The notes under the pieces are model-generated. The model made no database searches and was not told where the DNA came from. It saw nothing but the letters and a program-made list of their open reading frames with translations. DNA of 54,893 bases from an uncultured Acetatifactor sp. (GTDB lineage Bacteria; Bacillota; Clostridia; Lachnospirales; Lachnospiraceae): positions 1 through 54,893 of the forward strand of contig CANQOL010000021.1 of the NCBI GenBank assembly GCA_947625475.1, in the 5' to 3' direction. Below, one piece after another: positions 33,606 through 40,228 of this stretch. Position 1 is the first letter of the stretch; each line of letters opens with the position of its first letter. A program made the position numbers and the translations under genes.

Positions 33606-34583
33606 ATGCAGCGGATCAACGACGATATCAAGAACGGCCGGTTTCAGCCGGTATATCTGCTATACGGGGAAGAGAGGTATCTGCGCAGGCAGTATCGGGA
33701 CAAGCTCCGGTGCGCCCTCTGCCCTTCGGACAGCCAGATGAACAGTCACTTTTACGAGGGAAAGAATATCCAGGCGGGGGAGCTGATCGACCTGGCGGAG
33801 ACCCTTCCCTTCTTCGCGGAACACAGGGCAATCTTTGTGGACGACAGCGGCTGGTTCAAGGCGGGCGGGGAACAGATGGCGGACTATTTAAAGGATTCCT
33901 GCCCTACCGCCGTGTTTGTGTTCACGGAGGCGGAGGTGGACAAGCGCAGCAGACTCTACAAGACAGTGCTCTCCCGGGGCTGCGCGGTGGAGTTTGCCGT
34001 CCAGGACGAGAGAACCCTGAAGCGGTGGGTTGCCTCGGTGCTGGGGAAAAGCGGCAAGCGGATCTCGGAGGACACGGTGGAACTGTTCCTGGACAAGACG
34101 GGGACGGACATGGACAACATCCATATGGAGCTGGAAAAGCTGATCTGCTACTGTATGGACCGGGAGGTGGTCACCTCCCGGGATGTGGAGGAGATCTGCG
34201 TCACACAGGTAAGCGACCGTATCTTCGATATGATAGGCGCGGTGGCGGACAGGCGGCAAAAGAGGGCCCTGGAGCTGTACTACGACCTGCTGACCTTAAA
34301 GGTGTCCCCCACAAAGATCCTGGCACTGCTGGCCAGACATTGTAACCATTTGATGCAGGCCAAGGAGATGAAGAGCAAGGGCTATGACAATAAGGCCGTG
34401 GCCGCCAGCCTGGGGGTGCCGCCCTTTGCGGTGGGCAAGTACCTGGCCCAGGCGTCGAAATTCAAATCGCCCCTGCTCAGGGAGGCTGTGGAAAAGTGTA
34501 TAGAGGCTGAGGAGGCTGTGAAGACCGGCAGGATGAACGACGTGATGAGCGTGGAGATCCTGATCCTGACCGTGTTTGCCTAA
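33606..34583 (+). CDS. holA: DNA polymerase III delta subunit
   Basis: 325 residues. PVYLLYGEERYLRRQYRDKL near the N-terminus is the family start with the degenerate P-loop region, and LAEKLICY-type helices follow in an AAA+ plus helical collar layout. HolA opens the beta clamp as part of the clamp loader. ATG at 33606 with GGGGA upstream is preferred to ATG 33594. rpsT, which often follows holA in Clostridia, is absent; the glycan locus begins here instead. Confidence 0.88.
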   Translation: MQRINDDIKNGRFQPVYLLYGEERYLRRQYRDKLRCALCPSDSQMNSHFYEGKNIQAGELIDLAETLPFFAEHRAIFVDDSGWFKAGGEQMADYLKDSCPTAVFVFTEAEVDKRSRLYKTVLSRGCAVEFAVQDERTLKRWVASVLGKSGKRISEDTVELFLDKTGTDMDNIHMELEKLICYCMDREVVTSRDVEEICVTQVSDRIFDMIGAVADRRQKRALELYYDLLTLKVSPTKILALLARHCNHLMQAKEMKSKGYDNKAVAASLGVPPFAVGKYLAQASKFKSPLLREAVEKCIEAEEAVKTGRMNDVMSVEILILTVFA

Positions 34584-34599
34584 GGGCCGTCCTCCATAT

Positions 34600-34634
34600 A
34601 AGCGGTCATGCCTCTTTGGTGTGGCCGCTTTTTT
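34600..34634 (+). terminator. Intrinsic terminator after holA
   Basis: AAGCGG (34600-34605) pairs with CCGCTT (34625-34630), with CA/TG pairing inside, and is followed by a T-run. It separates the core genome side from the recombinase/glycan locus. Confidence 0.82.
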
Positions 34635-34636
34635 AG

Positions 34637-34662
34637 TTGGTTGTTTTTTAATTGGTTGTTTT
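34637..34662 (+). repeat. Two 11-bp direct repeats upstream of the recombinase site
   Basis: TTGGTTGTTTT at 34637-34647 and 34652-34662, 15 bp apart, about 105-130 bases left of the core-like palindrome. Short direct repeats at this distance resemble arm-type integrase sites, but could also be chance in a T-rich stretch. The rest of 34663-34766 holds a GC-rich imperfect stem (34723-34730 / 34744-34751) and no gene. Confidence 0.35.
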
Positions 34663-34766
34663 GTTCTGCCTTTTTGTCTATTGCCGTTTTACTCTAAGCG
34701 GATTTCCCCATAAAAACAAAAACGGGCAGGGGTGCTGCCGCCGCCTGCTCGCAGGAATTATCGCTC

Positions 34767-34784
34767 ATTTCGCCATTTGCGAAA
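34767..34784 (+). repeat. Left recombinase core-like inverted repeat
   Basis: ATTTCGCCATTTGCGAAA. It is itself palindromic, TTTCGC and GCGAAA around CATTT, the form of a tyrosine-recombinase core site. Its reverse complement matches 35957-35974 at 16 of 18 positions. The right arm supplies the -35 of the int1 promoter. Confidence 0.65.
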
Positions 34785-34804
34785 GACAAGTTGCATACTA
34801 CAAT
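34777..34804 (+). promoter_or_regulatory. Promoter of the first recombinase gene
   Basis: TTGCGA (34777-34782), 16 bp, TACAAT (34799-34804). The -35 lies inside the recombinase site and the -10 inside the segment between the repeats. No other clear rightward promoter was found before the glycan genes. Confidence 0.55.
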
Positions 34805-34875
34805 AAAGTATACTGAAACACGTTGTTAGCATAGCACGGTAAATGAAAAATGTCAACAGGAAAAGAGGAATCGCA

Positions 34876-35928
34876 ATGGGCAGTATTTACCAACGGAGAG
34901 ACGGCCGTTTTGAGGGCCGTTTCAAGGATACGGGAGAAAACAAAACACATTATTTTTACGGCAGAAGCGAGGGAGAAGTCCGGCAGAAGATAGAGGACTT
35001 TCGAAGCAGCCGCACTTATGGGGAGACGGATCTGACGGTAAAAATGCTTTTCGAGGAGTGGGTTAAGTCCCGGCAGCTGAGAGTGAAGGAATCCACCCTG
35101 GCAAACTACTGGGGGAAGGCCAAGACACATATTTTCCCTGCCTTTGGAGACAGACGGGTCCAGGATCTGACGGAGGCGGACATCCGGGAATTTATTTTGG
35201 AAAAGCTGTCGGGCAGCCTTTCCGCAGGCTATGTGGCGGATATTGTAATTCTTTTGAAGGCCGTAATAAAATTTGCCGTCATGCGCTACCGGATCCGGGA
35301 CTGTACAGAGGAAATTATACTGCCCAAAAAACGGCGGACCAGTATTCTGCTGCTGACAGGCGCTCAACAGGAGCATCTGCAGAGATATCTTGGCGGCCAT
35401 CCGGATCTGACTTCTCTGGGAGTGGCCCTGTCCCTTTTTACAGGTTTGCGCATAGGAGAGCTCTGCGCTCTTCGCTGGTCCGATCTGAACCTGACGCAGA
35501 AAAGGCTTTCCGTATCCCGAACCATCCAGCGCATCCACATGGACAGAGGAACCAAATTGGTCATTACAGAGCCAAAGAGCGCCTCATCCGTGCGGATTAT
35601 TCCGATTCCGGACTGTCTTGTCCCCATGCTGGAGAGATTTCGGCAGGAGGGGACAGCCTATGTGCTTTCCGGCACGGAAAAACCGGTGGAGCCCAGACTG
35701 ATGCAGTATCGGTTTCAGAAGCTCCTGCAAAAAGCATCTTTGCCGTCAATTCATTTCCATGCGCTGCGGCACATGTTTGCCACCAACTGTGTGGAGCTGG
35801 GCTTTGACATAAAGGCCCTGAGTGAAATTCTGGGACATTCCGGGGTGGAAATAACCCTGAATCTTTACGTACATTCGTCCCTTGAGAGGAAAGAACAGTT
35901 TATGAGAATGCTGCGCTTCGCAGCCTGA
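34876..35928 (+). CDS. Tyrosine recombinase/integrase, intact
   Basis: 350 residues. Residues about 1-50 form a short arm-binding-like region (GSIYQRRDGRFEGRF), about 55-145 a core-binding SAM-like domain, and the rest the catalytic domain. The active-site residues are all present: Arg192 (TGLRIGELCALRW), His295-x-x-Arg298 (HALRH), His321 (LGHSG) and Tyr331. The enzyme should cut and rejoin DNA at two related sites. ATG at 34876 follows AAGAGGAA; ATG 34843 has no ribosome binding site. The gene and its promoter lie between inverted repeats at 34767 and 35957. Confidence 0.92.
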   Translation: MGSIYQRRDGRFEGRFKDTGENKTHYFYGRSEGEVRQKIEDFRSSRTYGETDLTVKMLFEEWVKSRQLRVKESTLANYWGKAKTHIFPAFGDRRVQDLTEADIREFILEKLSGSLSAGYVADIVILLKAVIKFAVMRYRIRDCTEEIILPKKRRTSILLLTGAQQEHLQRYLGGHPDLTSLGVALSLFTGLRIGELCALRWSDLNLTQKRLSVSRTIQRIHMDRGTKLVITEPKSASSVRIIPIPDCLVPMLERFRQEGTAYVLSGTEKPVEPRLMQYRFQKLLQKASLPSIHFHALRHMFATNCVELGFDIKALSEILGHSGVEITLNLYVHSSLERKEQFMRMLRFAA

Positions 35929-35956
35929 TAGAAGGACAATTTTCCCCCTGCGGCCT

Positions 35957-35974
35957 TTTCGTCAATGGCGAAAT
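35957..35974 (-). repeat. Right recombinase core-like inverted repeat
   Basis: On the minus strand this reads ATTTCGCCATTGACGAAA, sharing ATTTCGCCATT and CGAAA with the left site and differing at two central positions. It lies 28 bases after the int1 stop and 45 bases before int2. In direct orientation the match is poorer (14 of 17), which favours inversion over excision. Confidence 0.65.
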
Positions 35975-36019
35975 TCAAGAATCACAGAAACTGCCACACT
36001 GAAGAGCGGAGGGGAGCCC

Positions 36020-37153
36020 ATGAGTGGAGCAAACATAAAAACCGTGTCTTTTGAGACAGGGGCCAGAGAGTGGCTTGACTGGGTGAAGCAGCGTGTCAAG
36101 CCCACTTCCTATGCTCAGTATACTGTCAAACTCGAAAAAAATATTCTCCCCTATCTTGGACAATTGAAATGGAAGGAGCTTACGGGCGAGCAGATCAAGG
36201 GTCTGGAGAAGCGCCTTCTGGAGGAGGGCCTGACGCCCCAGTACACCTACGACAACCTGGTGCAGACCAAGATGATCACCAAGTATGTATCCCGGGTGTA
36301 CGGCTGCCCGGACCCGGGGCTGGATGTGGTGCTGGAAAAACCCGGGAAGAGTCGGGCTGGCTTGAGCGGCCAGGGGTTGACTGCGCAGAGTTTGGCCGTG
36401 CCGGACGGGGGCCTGCAGGAACAGGCAGCAGGAGGGCAGGGAATTCAAGGCCAGGCGGCAGGCGGCCAGAGCATTCAAGGCCAGGCGGCAGGCGGCCAGG
36501 GCATCCAAGACCAGGCAGCGGCCAGACGGGATGTGCAGAGTCAGAAACCGGGCCGGGGAAGGGGCGAAGTCCTGTACGACGAAACCCTCTGTGAGCGTCT
36601 CTGCCAGGTGCTTACCCAGTCCCCCAACCCCACCAAGGCGGGGATCCTGCTAACCCTGTTTGCCGGGCTGCGGATCGGGGAGCTGTGCGCCCTGCGGTGG
36701 CGGGATTTCGATTTAGAGGAAGGATTGGTGACGGTGTGCCAGACCCTCCAGCGGATCTCGGTGGGGGAGAACACGGGCCTGGTACTGATCGACTTAAAGG
36801 GAGGCCCAGGGGAGAGAGTGATCCCGTTGGCCCCGTTCCTGCGGGAGGTCCTGGAGGGAATGCGCCGGGAGGAGTCCTGCTTTTTCCTGTCGGGGAAGGA
36901 TACCCCGGTGGAGCCCCGGACCATGCAGTACCGTCTGCGGGCGCTGCTGAAGAGCGAGGGGCTGCCGGATGTAAATTTCAGCGGTCTGCGCAGGCTCTTT
37001 ATCAGCCGGTGCCTCAGCAGCGGGGTGGACCTGGTGACGGTCACGGACCTTTTGGGGAATGCTACGGTGCAGAGCACCCTGAGCGGCTGTTCCAGACCCA
37101 GCATGACCAGTAAAATCCGGGCGATCCATTTAATTACAGAGGAAGTCGGATAA
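36020..37153 (+). CDS. Catalytically degenerate tyrosine-recombinase homologue with decapeptide repeats
   Basis: 377 residues. The same domain layout as the gene before it, and AGLRIGELCALRW is shared, but aligned catalytic positions are changed: first His is Ser321, the HxxRH last His is Arg325, the third-box His is Asn347 and the nucleophile Tyr is Cys357. Arg218 and Arg324 remain. An insert at about residues 132-171 holds four decapeptides of the type QGQAAGGQ(G/S)I between the core-binding and catalytic domains. It should bind DNA but not cut it. The frame is intact with GGAGGGG before ATG 36020, so it is probably expressed. It may regulate the active recombinase or the glycan operon. Confidence 0.85.
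   Translation: MSGANIKTVSFETGAREWLDWVKQRVKPTSYAQYTVKLEKNILPYLGQLKWKELTGEQIKGLEKRLLEEGLTPQYTYDNLVQTKMITKYVSRVYGCPDPGLDVVLEKPGKSRAGLSGQGLTAQSLAVPDGGLQEQAAGGQGIQGQAAGGQSIQGQAAGGQGIQDQAAARRDVQSQKPGRGRGEVLYDETLCERLCQVLTQSPNPTKAGILLTLFAGLRIGELCALRWRDFDLEEGLVTVCQTLQRISVGENTGLVLIDLKGGPGERVIPLAPFLREVLEGMRREESCFFLSGKDTPVEPRTMQYRLRALLKSEGLPDVNFSGLRRLFISRCLSSGVDLVTVTDLLGNATVQSTLSGCSRPSMTSKIRAIHLITEEVG
36413..36532 (+). repeat. 30-bp coding tandem repeat
   Basis: Four units of 30 bp; the ATTCAAGGCCAGGC core recurs at 36443 and 36473 and, altered, at 36503, with a diverged unit from 36413. The two middle units are almost identical, a sign of recent duplication. The period keeps the frame. Confidence 0.85.
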
Positions 37154-37184
37154 ACCAAAATTTCAAGAAAAAGAGGAATGGGCC

Positions 37185-37907
37185 ATGATATTTGCAGGCA
37201 TACTGGCCGGCGGCACAGGAACCCGTATGGGAAATTATACCATACCGAAGCAGTTCCTGCTGATAGCCGACAGACCCATTATCGCACATGTAATTGACAA
37301 ATTTATTGTTCACAGCGGGATTGACAAGGTGATAGTGGGGGTAAATGAGAACTGGCATCAGTATATGACCGACATACAGGAAAAGTATTACAGGGAAGTG
37401 GACAAGCTGGTGATAGTCCCCGGAGGCAGCGACAGGAACGGCACGATCAGCGCCATCGTTGAGAAAACCAAGGAGATCAGCGGCGCGCCGGAGGATATAC
37501 TGGTGACCCACGACGCTGTGCGTCCCTTTGTGACGCTGAAAATGATCTCTGAAAATATTGACGCTGCAAGGAAATACGGTGTGTGTGACACGGTCATACC
37601 GGCGACGGATACGATTGTTTATTCCGCAAACGGGGAACATATCACAGATATTCCCCTGAGAAACAATACCTATCAGGGACAGACGCCCCAGAGCTTCTCG
37701 GTAAGGCTGTTTGAGGAGGTTTATTCCTCCATGTCCGGGGAGGAGCTGCAAACGGTCACGGACGCCTGCAAAATGTTTATGCTGAAGGGTCACAAGGTGC
37801 ATCTGGTTGAGGGAAGCGTGTCCAATATGAAGATAACCTATCCTTACGATTACAAAATAGCGCAGATAATGATGGAGAACCCAGAAGATGATTTGTTTGC
37901 AGTATAA
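37185..37907 (+). CDS. tarI: Ribitol-5-phosphate cytidylyltransferase-like (IspD/TarI family)
   Basis: 240 residues with a nucleotidyltransferase fold. GILAGGTGTRMG is the CTP loop, IPKQFL follows with the conserved Lys, and THDAVRPFV is the IspD/TarI signature. IspD and TarI are hard to separate by motif alone. TarI is preferred because the next gene, overlapping by 20 bases, is TarJ-like and a TagF-type domain lies downstream. The predicted product is CDP-ribitol. AGAGGA precedes the ATG. No promoter is visible between int2 and this gene (31 bases). Confidence 0.8.
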   Translation: MIFAGILAGGTGTRMGNYTIPKQFLLIADRPIIAHVIDKFIVHSGIDKVIVGVNENWHQYMTDIQEKYYREVDKLVIVPGGSDRNGTISAIVEKTKEISGAPEDILVTHDAVRPFVTLKMISENIDAARKYGVCDTVIPATDTIVYSANGEHITDIPLRNNTYQGQTPQSFSVRLFEEVYSSMSGEELQTVTDACKMFMLKGHKVHLVEGSVSNMKITYPYDYKIAQIMMENPEDDLFAV

Positions 37908-38910
37908 GCTGGTAAAGCCGTTTGTGATCGAAACTTTTTTCCACAACGTGAAGCCGGAGGGAACATCACATTTGATTGTGAGACCGGAAAAGCTCTCCAT
38001 CTGTAAAGCTGACATGCGCTACTATTTCGGCCAGAGAGATGCGGCGGTGCTTCATTCCAGGCTCCCCATGGCGCTGATCCATGAGGCGTGCGGCCGGGTG
38101 ATGTACGATCCCACCGGGAAATACAAAAGCGGGGACAAGGTAGTGCTTTTGCCCAACATACCGGGTGAGGATGAATTTTATGCAGAGAATTACCGTCTGG
38201 ATTCGGTTTTCCGCTCCAGCAGGGCGGACGGATTTATGCAGGAGATGTTGAGACTGCGCCATGATCAGGTGGTGTCCTACAGGGATGATCTGCCGGATGA
38301 GGTAATGAGCTTCACAGAGTTCATAAGCGTGGGCGTACATGCGGTGAGCAGCTTTGCAGGGGTTTCCCACTCCCGAAGGAAGCATATAGGAGTGTGGGGC
38401 GACGGCTCGCTGGCCTATGTAGTGTGCTGCGTGCTGAAAAGCCTTTGCCCGGAAACAAAAATAACTGTAATAGGTCTCAATCCAGGAAAGCTGCAGTACT
38501 TCAACTTTGTGGATGAGATACTGACGGTAAATCACGTGGAGAAGGAAGCAAGGTTCGACCATGCCTTTGAGTGTGTGGGGGGCGCGGGAAGCGGAGCGGC
38601 GGTAAGCCAGATGATCGATACGCTCTGTCCCCAGGGAACCATTATGCTGCTGGGAGTGAGCGAGGAGCCGGTTCCGATCAATACCCGGATGGTTTTGGAA
38701 AAAGGGCTGACACTGCAGGGACGCAGCCGCTCCGGCAGGGAGGATTTTGTGAGAGCGATTGAGATTTTGCAGACAGATCCCGTGTTTTTAGGGCGGATGC
38801 GATACCTGATCTCGGCAGCGGTAGATGTGGAAAATATGAATGATATCCATGCAGCCTTTGAGAGAGCCCGTACCGCCGACTTTAAGGTGGTTCTCAACTG
38901 GAATATATAA
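37888..38910 (+). CDS. tarJ: TarJ-like ribulose-5-phosphate reductase
   Basis: 340 residues of the zinc-type alcohol dehydrogenase superfamily. The Rossmann part has GVWGDGSLAYVVCCVLK, and KADMRYYFGQRD and LIHEACGRV are typical of TarJ proteins. It reduces ribulose 5-phosphate with NADPH to ribitol 5-phosphate, the substrate of TarI. The 20-base overlap with tarI suggests coupled translation, as in Staphylococcus and related tarIJ pairs. Confidence 0.83.
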   Translation: MICLQYKLVKPFVIETFFHNVKPEGTSHLIVRPEKLSICKADMRYYFGQRDAAVLHSRLPMALIHEACGRVMYDPTGKYKSGDKVVLLPNIPGEDEFYAENYRLDSVFRSSRADGFMQEMLRLRHDQVVSYRDDLPDEVMSFTEFISVGVHAVSSFAGVSHSRRKHIGVWGDGSLAYVVCCVLKSLCPETKITVIGLNPGKLQYFNFVDEILTVNHVEKEARFDHAFECVGGAGSGAAVSQMIDTLCPQGTIMLLGVSEEPVPINTRMVLEKGLTLQGRSRSGREDFVRAIEILQTDPVFLGRMRYLISAAVDVENMNDIHAAFERARTADFKVVLNWNI

Positions 38911-38930
38911 GTGGCCAAGGAGGTTTGGTA

Positions 38931-40199
38931 ATGAAGATAAGCTATATCATCATGCCGTTTGCATCGCAGGAATATCTGGTGCGGTGTATTCACGCAATCC
39001 AGCGTCAGACGCGGGTGGATAATGAGATCATTCTTGCGCAGAATCGTCTGGATGCAGAACAGGATATAGAGGCGTACTTAGGAACGGTAAACGGTCTCAG
39101 GCGGATTTCAGATGTGGCGCAGACAGACAGCGAGAAGCTTAAGGAGGCCGTCTCTCTTGTAGAGGATGAGGATACGCTGGTCTGTTTTGTGGATGTAGAC
39201 ACAGTGGCAGTGCCCATAGCTTCACAGCTGGCGGCCGAAAGCGGGAAGGATTTATTTGGCGCGGCGGCAGCCGTAAAGGATGGCGATGCCTATCGAATAT
39301 CCTTTGCGGGCATGCCGGGGCAGATTGACAGCGGGATGCTTTCGCCGCAGAAGATTTTTATTCGAAAGAGCCTTCTGGCGGACATGCCGGACGGTATGTT
39401 CACGGAAAGAGCAGAATTTGAATTATGGCTGAACATTCACCTGCTGGAGGGGGCCAGTGTCGGAGTCACAGAGGAAATCTGTTTTTACATGCAAAAGGAT
39501 GACCGGAGTGAGGCAGAGGCTGATGCGGATTGGTTCATCCACTCGAGAGGGAGGCTGTGGACCCTGCTGCGCCTGATGGAGGATGATACCTCCCGGGAGG
39601 CTTTGACGGTCTATGACAGATACCTGTCCCAGCTGTGCAGATTGTTATACAGTGACCAAGTGACAGTGCCTCAAAAGAGAGGACTGTTTGAACTGATCCG
39701 GAAATTCGGAACGGCAGCAATCGGTGACGCCGCAAAAGAGAGATTCTTTGAGCTGTATCTGGGAGTAGACAGGGAAACTCTGGAAAATATGGATATAGAG
39801 GCATATCTGTTTTATATCCGGAAAATAGCGCTCTTGTCAGATCAGAAGATGGTGACAGCCTGCCTGAAGCAGACGGTTGCAGACGGAACGGCTCCGCTGC
39901 AAAAAAATATGGCGGCCCTGGAAACGGCGGTGCAGGCAGTAAAGAACGAGCAGGGAAGGGAAGCTGAGGAGCGGGCCAAACTGGCGGCGGAAATCCGGCA
40001 GATACATAACGATGCAGAGGCGCTGACAAAGAATATGCATTTCCTGAGGCAGAGCATGGAATCCACTCAGAAAGAGACAGGAATATCTGATCCGGTCTGC
40101 CAGGTGCCTGCTCTGTTTGCAGAGGGCCGGCTGGGATTCAAGGTGATTTTGCGGAGTATAAAGGCTTGGCTGGGATATAAATTTGGCAAAAGACATTGA
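38931..40199 (+). CDS. GT2-like glycan-locus protein with C-terminal coiled coil
   Basis: 422 residues. The first 100 resemble a GT-A glycosyltransferase (ISYIIMPFASQEYLVRCIHA; CFVDVDTVAVP in the place of the DxD motif), but the match is weak and activity is uncertain. Residues about 330-385 are Ala/Glu/Lys-rich and probably form a coiled coil, followed by a basic end that may touch the membrane. AAGGAGG at 38917-38923 fixes the ATG at 38931; an upstream TTG is unlikely. It may bring glycosyltransferases together or act as one itself. Confidence 0.6.
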   Translation: MKISYIIMPFASQEYLVRCIHAIQRQTRVDNEIILAQNRLDAEQDIEAYLGTVNGLRRISDVAQTDSEKLKEAVSLVEDEDTLVCFVDVDTVAVPIASQLAAESGKDLFGAAAAVKDGDAYRISFAGMPGQIDSGMLSPQKIFIRKSLLADMPDGMFTERAEFELWLNIHLLEGASVGVTEEICFYMQKDDRSEAEADADWFIHSRGRLWTLLRLMEDDTSREALTVYDRYLSQLCRLLYSDQVTVPQKRGLFELIRKFGTAAIGDAAKERFFELYLGVDRETLENMDIEAYLFYIRKIALLSDQKMVTACLKQTVADGTAPLQKNMAALETAVQAVKNEQGREAEERAKLAAEIRQIHNDAEALTKNMHFLRQSMESTQKETGISDPVCQVPALFAEGRLGFKVILRSIKAWLGYKFGKRH

Positions 40200-40228
40200 C
40201 CTGATGCGAGAGGCGAGGAGAGCAAAAA

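Noticed and set aside
34723..34751. Imperfect stem CGGGCAGG / CCTGCTCG as a second terminator after holA.
   Set aside because: No T-run follows, and a better terminator already lies at 34600-34634.
35957..35979. Direct-repeat reading of the two recombinase sites, which would predict excision of int1.
   Set aside because: The core matches better in inverted orientation (16 of 18, with 11 contiguous) than in direct orientation (14 of 17); the flanking CAAG shared in direct orientation leaves some doubt.
37146..37171. Third recombinase site after int2, suggested by AAATTTCAAGAA.
   Set aside because: It shares only the flank of the second site with a one-base shift and lacks the palindromic TTTCG/CGAAA core.
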